Assembly: GCF_030272615.1 (NCBI RefSeq)
Contig: NC_081411.1
Coordinates: 830,382,160-830,446,159, forward strand
Direction of reading: 5' to 3'
Origin: Cryptomeria japonica
Lineage: Eukaryota > Streptophyta > Pinopsida > Cupressales > Cupressaceae
DNA: 64,000 bases
In this document: in pieces, positions 56,508-64,000 of the stretch
Layout of the letters: each line of letters opens with the position of its first letter
How positions within the stretch are numbered: position 1 is the first letter of the stretch
Made by a program: the position numbers and the translations under genes
Notes under the pieces: generated by a model
The model's database searches: none
What the model saw: only the letters and a program-made list of their open reading frames with translations
What the model was told of the DNA's origin: nothing

Positions 56508-57733
56508 TGTGGTGAAATGTGAATGAGAGATCAAGAAGAAAACTACCATTTCCCTCTAAAGAGAGATGAGAGTTTCACTATGGAATTCCCTTTAAACACT
56601 TTTCACCTAGTTACATTCGGAAGAGGAGAGGAGAATTCACTAGATTCAACCTTCAAAGATGAAGATTGAATTTTGAATGAAATGGGAATGATAAGTTGAT
56701 CCCCTCTTCCTTATTTGAAATTGAAAGGAATTGATTGAATTATGTAGTGCAAAAGTGATAAAGAACTGATTATAACTTGAGATCGGAGTATGGGATGAAG
56801 TTGTGCACCTAGATCTGGCAGTAATATGTCGAGATGAAGTCACCCTATGAATTTGAGGTAAAGTTGCCTGGACCATGGTGGGAATGTACACAGTCCTCCG
56901 AAAAATCCGATTAATGAAAAGGGTTTTTCTGCCTCTGCAAATGGATCCTAAATCTGAAAGTACATATGCACACCTACAACCTACACATAGAAAAGAGAGG
57001 AAAATGGGTTGGGATTGGGGGTTTGCCTTTAGGTCAAACCCTTGTTTTGGAACTAACCAAGTAATGAAAGAAAGTACTTGCAAGTAGATGTAAATGAAAG
57101 ATTGAATTGTAAATCACCTCAAGGGAGGTTGTGATAGCAATATTGATAGAAATGATTGTGTTGAATTGAATGTTGGAATCAATCTCCTCTTCAATGGTTG
57201 AATCCTTGAATTGAATGCAACACGTAGCCTTGAAGGGAGACTTGAGAATGCCCAATGCTGGAAAAGAATGCTTGAATACTTGAATGCTTGATCGCTTATG
57301 AAACTTGACTAGCTCCAAATTATCCAACTTTAACTCATTCAACTCCTACAAATGAGAGGACAAATGCCTCTTAAATACATGTTGTTGAATTCAAATTTTG
57401 TCATAGGCTGACATCAAGGGAGTTTTTTGCTCACTACACAACCTTCAATGCAATCCTAGGAAGGGTCCTGCCCATAAATAGGGTAGGGGCCCCTATCCTG
57501 GGAGGAAAAGGGCACCATGCCCTTGTCTAAGGGGGGACAGTGAGGACATGATCATGTCCTACCCCTTTCTCTAGGGTAGAGTACAAACAGGGTGGTGCGG
57601 ATACCAAGGGAGAAGCTGTTTCTGATGGTGGAGCAATCTTCAGTCTCTGATCAGGCTAGAGGATTTGATCTTGCATGTGTGAGGACCCTAATGCAATCAA
57701 AAATTGCTAGAGTCACAATTTTATGATACTACA
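56508..57733 (-). repeat. 3' LTR of element G2
   Basis: Reverse strand TGTAGTATCATAAAATTGTG at 57733 to TTCACATTTCACCACA at 56508, 1226 bp. It aligns along its length with the solo LTR 62175-63423 (AGAGAGATGAGAGT, CACTTTTCACC, GAATGTACACAGT, GGTTTGCCTTTAGGTCAAAC, CCTTGAAGGGAGACTTGAGA). Confidence 0.85.
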
Positions 57734-57754
57734 TTTAGCCCCCACTTTAGCAGG
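57734..57754 (-). other. Polypurine tract of element G2
   Basis: Reverse strand CTGCTAAAGTGGGGGCTAAA directly abuts the LTR. Confidence 0.85.
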
Positions 57755-58592
57755 AGTATAAGTGTATGCCAATATTGTCAGTAAAGTACAAGGAAACAAG
57801 ATTGAAAGACTTTTACCATGTCAAGGAGGCAAGATGCGTCAAGACCCTCGTGGACTTAGGATCTTACGACTTTGATTGACAAAGTAAAAGGGAAGATCAA
57901 GAAGGGAAGAACCATGATTGCAAGTAGCAAATTTCCCTTCACTATGAGTCATGAAAACAAGGATACCAAAGATTACAAAGAAAAACAAAGTTCACTAAGT
58001 AACTCTAAGTATTAAGAAGGAAAATATGAGCAGAGTGTATGCCTCCACTTTAAAGTGATCGCATGCACCTTATCGGGAGTGATTGCTTTAAGGTAGGATA
58101 CACACAAGAGAAAGAGAAGGGATGGAATACATTATCGCAAGGATTTAGCCCCAAATCTAGGAATAAACCCAAGGATAATTAACACAAAACATGAGGTAGT
58201 GTTGCTTTCCTCGGGGTCAGTATGTTGTATGATAACTCATGTATGTATATGAATATAATAATTGTCATTCCCAAAAGAAGGACACTACCTTGGAAGAAAG
58301 GGAAGAGAGGATTTCTTTTGAGTCGACATGAAAGATGCCAAGAAAAGATCTCAATGGTTTGCATTGTCCCCATTTAGACATTAAGCGAACAATAGAAGAA
58401 AAGGGATACACATAGAAGAATGGTAACAAAAGAGCAAGAAAAGAAGAGAGAGAAGATCTACAGTGCCTCCCAATCTTTCCAATCACTATTTCGAGAAGGT
58501 GAGCAACACACCAGAGGAGTGACATCAAGCACAATAGATGGAGCTATCACAAGATCCAAACAAGGACTATTCTAATTTTGTAAGTCACTTTG
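57755..58592 (-). other. 3' region of G2 without recognised gene
   Basis: Purine-rich on the plus strand, with GAGTGACATCAAGCAC, GGATACACA and AAGAAAGGGAAGAG words also found in the 3' region of G1. No pol motif. Confidence 0.5.
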
Positions 58593-59276
58593 TTAGATTC
58601 TAGTAGTTAGGATTAAGGTTTCTGAAAATTCATTAGATAAATGCTTGTCCACATCAACATATTCATACTCACTATCAGAAGAATTAGGAGTTGTATTGCC
58701 ATTATGAATAACATTTTCACCCATTTCTTCATCAAATTTTAGAGAAAGAGGAGCAAGAACATGAATAGGAGTAAAACCATCACATGTTTTGTGGAACTTA
58801 TGGTTTGGAGATGTAGGTTGAATATCTTGCTTGGGAGAAAAGGGAATCATGTCAACTGTCGAAGTCTGAGGAGATTGAGTAATTTGAGGGACAACTTCAT
58901 GAGCTTGAACATAGTGTCTCCGTCGGCGTTCTCTCACACAATGATTCCATTGAGTTTTAGTGGAAGGCCGAGAAGGAGGAGGAACATTTGAAAAAGTGGG
59001 AATGTTTCTCTCCTTGATAGTTGAAGGTTTAGGTTGAGGTCTTTTAGGTTGAACAAGAGGAGAAGCATGCCTCTTCTCTCGATAAGAGGAAGGAGGTGGA
59101 ACTGCGCCATAGAAAGGAGGAATATAGGGTGTAGGAAGGAGACTGGGTCCATCATGAGGAGGAGGTATAGGTCTAACCTTAGGAGGAATATTGTCATTCT
59201 CCTTAAGATAAGGTAAATTCACATCCATAGGGATAGGTTGATGATCTTCCTTAGGAGGGAGATTAGTTCTATCCAT
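58593..59276 (-). CDS. Element G2: proline-rich ORF in place of pol (227 codons)
   Basis: Open from MDRTNLPPKEDHQPIPMDVN to a stop after SETLILTTRI. The N-terminal half is rich in Pro (PPKVRPIPPPHDGPSLLPTP, YIPPFYGAVPPPSSYREKRH). A basic patch follows (CVRERRRRHYVQAHEV). The C-terminal half is acidic and includes SLKFDEEMGENVIHNGN and NSSDSEYEYVDVDKH. No signal peptide, membrane segment or known domain is evident. It is the longest intact frame of G2 and lies after a roughly 220-bp stop-containing stretch following the protease, where RT should be. It could be a gag-pol linker stretch preserved after pol deletion or an accessory ORF. Whether it is expressed is unknown. Confidence 0.5.
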   Translation of the reverse strand: MDRTNLPPKEDHQPIPMDVNLPYLKENDNIPPKVRPIPPPHDGPSLLPTPYIPPFYGAVPPPSSYREKRHASPLVQPKRPQPKPSTIKERNIPTFSNVPPPSRPSTKTQWNHCVRERRRRHYVQAHEVVPQITQSPQTSTVDMIPFSPKQDIQPTSPNHKFHKTCDGFTPIHVLAPLSLKFDEEMGENVIHNGNTTPNSSDSEYEYVDVDKHLSNEFSETLILTTRI

Positions 59277-59498
59277 GAGGGGAAGAATGTCATCTTGAAG
59301 AATAATAGAAATTTAAAGTGTTGGAGATCCAAGTTGACTTAAAGATAAGATCATATCTTTCTTCCATTTTTGATAAGATTGAAAAAGAGCATTGCTCCTT
59401 GATGGAAGAGATTGAAATTTATTAGATCAAAAGAAATCAATAGGAACACCGGGACTTCTTTTGGATGGATGAAATAAGCTATGGTTCATGGTTATGAT

Positions 59499-60116
59499 TT
59501 ATCCATTGTGAGGAAATTTTAGACACTTGTCTATTGGAGAAGCAATAGCCTTCATGGAAGATAGCCAAGGATAGCCCAACTTCACATGAAATTTCTCAGG
59601 ATAGAGTATGATAACAAAGCCAACATCCATTGGCTTAGTATAAACTTCAACAGGAAGGGTGATAAAGCCAATGGTAGGATACGATAATCCATCAAATAAC
59701 TTCACAACCACATTAGAAGAATCATATATTGGTTTATGCAATCATAAAGTGAAAAGATACTCTTTAGTTATGACACTAACCATGCAAGAGGGATCAATAA
59801 GGGCACCATGGCAAGAGATATCCTTAACCTTTACAACTATGTATAAAGGGCCATTGGGTTCTCTAATGGTCTTGCTAGGGTCAAATGTAATACAAGGATC
59901 TTTAGGCATATCTTGTGTTTCCACCATATTAACCAGGTTTGGAGCAATAAAGGTGAATTCTTTAAAAGAGAAAGAATTAGGAACAATCTCAATAACATTA
60001 GAGCTATGAGAAGGTAAGGGATCAGTGAAAATCTTAAGATTTTGATTAGGAGGAGCTACTAATTTATTCTCTTTATCATTCACACCTGCCATAGATATAG
60101 TATTATTATCAATCAA
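59499..60116 (-). pseudogene. Element G2: aspartic protease
   Basis: Retropepsin-like domain in one frame interrupted by a single TGA at 59742-59744. The active site is HGALIDPSCMVSVITKEYLF (L-I-D-x-x-C type; Pro-Ser where Gly or Ser-Gly is usual). The second half carries LSYPTIGFITLPVEV and the C-terminal PEKFHVKLGYPWLSSMKAIA followed by LKFPHNG, the F-x-x-x-L-G-x-P-W block of gypsy proteases. The N-terminal section (IDNNTISMAGVNDKENKLVA) follows the gag finger. It would process gag precursors; the stop and altered active site make activity doubtful. Confidence 0.82.
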
Positions 60117-61093
60117 ATATTGAATCTTATTTTTTAATGTGAAACATTTCTCAGTATCATGACTAGGTTAACAATGAAATTGGCAGAAGGAATTGTTATC
60201 AAAATAAGGGGATGCAAGTTTAGAAGGATCAATTTGTTTTATAGGGGGAAGTTTGATAACATTTATGTGCAACAACTGAGACATAATACTATGTAAAGAT
60301 TCATTCAAGGAAGTAAACTATCTTTCTCTTTGGAAAAATTTAGAAATAGAAGGCACACCTATTGTAGCATTCACATTGTGGTTGTTGATTGTATCATTGA
60401 ACTTGATGAAGCTTTTTGTTGGTTTGAACTTTGCAAATGGTTGTTGAACACTCTCCCCTTATCACTTGGAGCCATAAGAGTGGATTTCTCCATTTGACTC
60501 ACAACTAGTTGATAATTGTGGAGTGTTGCGCACAACTGTGGAAAGGAAGTAAACTCAAACAAAAGAAGCTTTTCCCTGATATCTTTTTGTAAATTAGAAA
60601 TGAAAATTCATTGAATATCATTATCATGTACATAAAAAGAAATTTGAGCACAAAAATGCTTATATCTACCAATGAAATCAATCACTTTTTCTTTAACACC
60701 TTGTTTACAATGCATTAAATCAATCAAAGTGATTTTAGGACCAATGTTATTTTGAAATTGTTGGATGAAAGCAGTTGCTAGTTTTTGAAAGGAAGTGATA
60801 GAATAAGAAGGCAAAGAGAAATACCATTATAAAGCCTTATCTCTTAGTGTTCTTGTAAACAGTTTTGCAAGCAATCATTGATCATAAGGAAAATCAGTAC
60901 ACAAGGTTTGAAATGTTTTGACATTTGTCAGAGGATCACCTTTTCGATTATAGAGTTCCAATTGAGAGATCTCAACATGTTTAGGTGGCACAACTTTAAC
61001 AATATCAAGAGAAAGTGGGCTCACAATATCAAAGGTGGGCACACTAAACTCGGATTGACTCATAGAAGCAATTTGTTGTTGTAAGGAAGACAC
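60117..61093 (-). pseudogene. Element G2: gag core and CCHC-like finger
   Basis: Gag domain in pieces. 61093-60875 gives VEISQLELYNRKGDPLTNVK and FQTLCTDFPYDQ. 60814-60608 gives FQKLATAFIQQFQNN, then LIDLMHCKQGVKEKVIDFIG and RYKHFCAQI, the conserved gag segments W-x-x-L/F-x-x-x-F and L-x-x-x-x-Q. 60562-60371 gives FTSFPQLCATLHNYQLVVSQ. Near 60130-60200 comes FCQFHC-stop-PSHDTEKC followed by FTLKNKIQYLID, the finger shared with B, T and G1. Stops occur between pieces. Confidence 0.82.
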
Positions 61094-61214
61094 AGTTTAA
61101 GCAAGATTGTTAATTGTCACTTTGGTAGAAGAATTGATGTTAGACATAGTTGATTGAGAAGGTGATGTGATGTTATTGAAAGAAGGCATGGACTAAGAAT
61201 AAGGTGGTGGGACA

Positions 61215-61856
61215 TTATGACAAGTAGGCATAGGTGAAAATTGGGTAGGAAAAGGGACACTTAAAGGAGGAACAAAGTTGTTTGAAGAAATTGCCCCCTT
61301 GTGTCATATTGATTGGTTGAGGAATGGTAAGAACACTTATGGAAGACATAGGCAAAGATGGAGGATGAAATGTCAAAGAAGAGGGATTTCCCCCATGACC
61401 ATTGTTTGTAGGAATGACATTTTGAGTTGAAGTAGCCATGATATTGGAGGTAAAAGTAGGAATACTAGTCATAAGAGTAGTCAAAGGAATAGAAGGATTG
61501 ACTTGTGTTGAAGGTTGTGAATAACCTAGGGTTTCGGCACAACTCTTGATAGGCATGACATTAGAATCAGCAATATGTGCAATGCCATGCAAAATATCAA
61601 TTCCATTCTTATCACTTTGAATCATGCGCTTAAGGCCTTCAATTAATAGAAGAGCTTCACTGTTAGGGTATTCTTGGGACATCCATTGTTGAAAGTGATC
61701 AAATTGATTTTCCAATGTGGAAAGTTGATCTATAGAAACCCTAGTTAAAGCTTCTTCTTCATCATGGGATTCATCAATTGGGTGAATAGGCACATGATTA
61801 GGATGGGAAGAATTAGCATGATCATCATTAAATAAGTCACTCAAATTAGGCTCCAT
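61215..61856 (-). pseudogene. Element G2: gag N-terminal extension (213 codons open)
   Basis: Open from MEPNLSDLFNDDHANSSHPN through an acidic region, a probable amphipathic stretch (TRVSIDQLSTLENQFDHFQQ, EALLLIEGLKRMIQSDK), and a Thr/Ser/Pro-rich segment (STQVNPSIPLTTLMTSIPTF) to a stop near 61215. It is followed by the gag core in a neighbouring frame. LEGLKRMIQSDK... parallels the RRDRQYFL/NDRDKYLL segments of T and B, so it is the gag N-terminus. The frame itself is intact; the full gag is not. Confidence 0.65.
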
Positions 61857-62174
61857 CTCCTCAGTAATTAAACCTTGGAAGCCTTAATTATAATGTTTCG
61901 TCTAACAAGGATAGGATAGGTAGGACTGATAGTGGTAAAACTCATGCACTAGATAGAAAATTTGAATTTTGAATTTTGGAACAAAGCTTACAAAATTGAG
62001 TAATGCAAAATGTAAGAAAATAATGATTACACAATTTGAACTTTGTTGGGGGAAGAGGATGACACAATTTCCATAAATGAAAGGAAATTGGAATTTTAAA
62101 ATTAGGGCCAAGGGAATGCCACTTAATTTTAAAATCAAAATTTTTAAAATCAGGGCAGACTATAATTAACCTCT
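61857..62174 (-). other. Leader of element G2, first part
   Basis: AT-rich, with AATTTTAAAATTAGGG and CCACTTAATTTTAAAATC words as in the leader of G1. Interrupted at 62174 by a solo LTR; TSD CCTCT at 62170-62174. Confidence 0.65.
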
Positions 62175-63423
62175 TGTGATGGTGGGAAAATGATGAGTGA
62201 TAGATCAACATGAAAACTAACCCTTTCCCTCAAAGAGAGATGAGAGTCTTGCTATTGATTATCCTTCAAGCACTTTTCACCATTACATTAGGGAGATAAG
62301 GGGTAATTCACTACATCCAATCTCCACACAAAGATGATAGATTGAATGCTGAATGAATTAAGGGATGTTTATGATGACCCCCTTATTCCCTTTTGTTTGA
62401 TTTGAAATAGAAATGAAATTGATTGAATTATGTAGTGTAAAAGTGATAAATAATCGATTATAACTTGAGATTTGAATATGGGATGAAGCTGTGCACCTGA
62501 ATTTGGTAGTTAAATGTCGAGACGAAGTCACCCTGCAAATTTTATGAAAAGTTGTTCGGACCGTGGTGGGAATGTACACAGTTCTCTGAGAAATCTGTGA
62601 AATGAAAAGGGTTTTTCCATCTCTATAAATGAAGCCCAAATCCAAAGTATAGCAGTGCACCTGTAACCTACACACAAAAAGAGAGGTAAATGTGTTGGAA
62701 TTGGGGGTTTGCCTTTAGGTCAAACCATTGTTTTGGAATTAACCAAGTAATGAAAGAAAGTACTTAAAAGTAGATGTAAATGAAAGAATGGATTGTAAAT
62801 CACCTCAACAGAGGTTGTATTAGCAATGTTGATTGAAATGTTGTATGGAATTGAATGTTGAAATCAATCTCCTCTTCAATGGCTGAATCCTTAACTTGAA
62901 TGCAACACCTAACCTTGAAGGGAGACTTGAGAATTCTCAATGTTGGAAAAGATTTCTTGAATGCTTGAATGCTTGAATACTTGATCACTTGAACATATCC
63001 AATTTTGACCTATCCAAGCTCCTGCAAATGAGAGGAAGAATGCCCCTTAAATACATGTTTGAAGGATTTGAATTTCATCATGGGCCCACATCGGGGAGAT
63101 TTCCTGCTCACTACACAACCCACAATGCTTGCACTAGAAATATCCTACCCCAAAATAGGGCAGGGACAGGGGTGCCATGCCCTCATCTTGGGAGGACAAG
63201 GGTGCTATGCCCTTGTCCAAGTGGGGACAGAAGCACCACGCCCTTTTCCTACCCCTTTCTCCAAGGAAGAGTGTGAATAGAATGATGTAGAGGCCAAGGA
63301 AGAACATGTTTTCACAAGATGAGCACTCTTTGATCTCTGATTAGGCTAGAGGATTCGAGTTTTCATGTGTGAGGACCCTAATACAGTCGTAAATTGCTAG
63401 GGTCATAATTTTATGACACTACA
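62175..63423 (-). repeat. Solo LTR of the G2 family
   Basis: Reverse strand TGTAGTGTCATAAAATTATG at 63423 to TTTTCCCACCATCACA at 62175, 1249 bp, flanked by a perfect TSD CCTCT (62170-62174 and 63424-63428). No PBS or PPT adjoins either end and the leader sequence resumes on both sides, so it is a solo LTR rather than G2's own LTR. Confidence 0.9.
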
Positions 63424-64000
63424 CCTCTTAATTTAAAAAAAATTCTTGAAATTTGAAATGTTGAATTTTGAAGGTATTTCTGATTCTAGAAGGATAAAAA
63501 ATTAACAAAAGAAACCAATCTTATGGATTTAGGCTATTAAATATAGTCATAACAGTCTCCCAAAATTTCAGGAAAAGAAGTCGAGGACCGTGGCAGGAAC
63601 ATACATGGTCCGACCAACTTTTTTTGAAATTTTCAGGGATGAATATTATGATGATTTCAAAGTGAACCCCAAAAAATTAGCGAATTTTACGATTTCTAGA
63701 TGGGCAAAATGAAGGTGCAAATGTAAAAATAGGACCCTATTAGGGTTTTGAAGAAAAAAAGGAATTTAATTGCAAATTTGAAAAAGGTCAAACTTAATGG
63801 ATAGGGACACCTTGGAAAATGTTTAGAAATTTGAATGTAAATGAAATTGATTTGAAATTTGCACAAAATCCAATTAATTTTTAAAATTAGGGTTTTATGA
63901 CCTAATCACTTAATTTTAAAATTTGAATTTTGGGAAAAGGAGGGGAAATTGAAATTTTGAATTGTAGGAATGAAGACAAATCTGAGAACAATCAGAAGTC
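63424..64000 (-). other. Leader of element G2, second part
   Basis: Resumes the AT-rich leader after the TSD. It contains GGACCGTGGCAGGAACATAC followed by ATGGTCC (63583-63610), a hairpin-forming block that otherwise occurs in this family's LTRs, and CACTTAATTTTAAAATTTG near 63906. Continues past the window. Confidence 0.6.

Larger units (their letters stand above)
56508..64000 (-). mobile_element. Gypsy element G2, gag-protease only, extends beyond the window
   Basis: Minus-strand element with 3' LTR 56508-57733, PPT 57734-57754, a 3' region with a proline-rich ORF (58593-59276), protease 59499-59960, gag 60110-61093, gag N-terminal ORF 61215-61856 and AT-rich leader. The leader is interrupted by a solo LTR (62175-63423). 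The 5' LTR lies right of the window. RT, RNase H and integrase are absent between protease and PPT. It was inserted in the 5' LTR of G1. Confidence 0.78.

Noticed and set aside
56188-57733. A single 1.55-kb LTR spanning this interval
   Set aside because: The first 320 bp match the G1 LTR and the rest matches the full solo LTR at 62175-63423 from end to end, with a PPT directly after 57733; two adjoining LTRs explain it better.
62175-63423. 5' LTR of G2
   Set aside because: No primer site adjoins it, the TSD CCTCT flanks it directly and leader sequence resumes on both sides; it is a solo LTR.

Overview
This window is intergenic heterochromatin from a large, AT-rich plant genome. No host gene, tRNA or rRNA is visible. 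Almost every base belongs to degraded LTR retrotransposons of the Ty1/copia and Ty3/gypsy superfamilies, inserted into one another. The very long leaders, kilobase-sized LTRs and depth of nesting suggest a conifer or other gymnosperm; that is inference, not a demonstrated identification. Boundaries below come from terminal TG..CA, primer-binding sites (PBS), polypurine tracts (PPT) and 5-bp target-site duplications (TSD) read by eye.

Layout, left to right. 1-2421: 5' end of a minus-strand copia element A (gag, PBS, LTR), inserted into plus-strand copia P (RT/RNase H tail 2422-3105, LTR 3504-4484). P in turn sits in minus-strand copia C, which occupies 4485-26462 but is split in its reverse transcriptase by a 16.9-kb plus-strand gypsy/Tat-like element T (4995-21893, TSD AATAC). 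T has gag, has lost almost all of pol (only the integrase tail remains), and has a very long 3' region with an antisense plant-mobile-domain pseudogene. That pseudogene is itself split by a 4.9-kb non-coding copia-like element N (14886-19771, TSD ATAAT).

C is inserted in the protease of minus-strand gypsy B (26463-37205). B also carries a small non-autonomous element H (29650-32442, TSD TATAC) with a GC-rich island. B's 5' LTR (35922-37205) interrupts the leader of another gypsy, B', whose 5' LTR is 38545-39294. At 39487-47920 lies element E (TSD TCATT), a copia-like element without pol. It encodes a coiled-coil gag with five tandem zinc-knuckle-like motifs and a long unrecognised second ORF ending just before the PPT; a solo gypsy LTR (41381-42645) interrupts its gag. 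47926-50216 is unassigned and is followed by a microsatellite.

50461-64000 holds two related minus-strand gypsy elements. G1 (50461-56507) is truncated where the 3' LTR of G2 (56508-64000, running off the window) begins. G2 has gag and a complete protease followed by a proline-rich ORF instead of reverse transcriptase, and a solo LTR (62175-63423, TSD CCTCT) sits in its leader. All coding regions carry stops or frameshifts. Several elements (E, T, G1, G2, N, H) look non-autonomous and would have depended on enzymes supplied in trans. The least familiar content is E's ORF2, the antisense mobile-domain gene in T, and the gag-protease-only architecture of G2.
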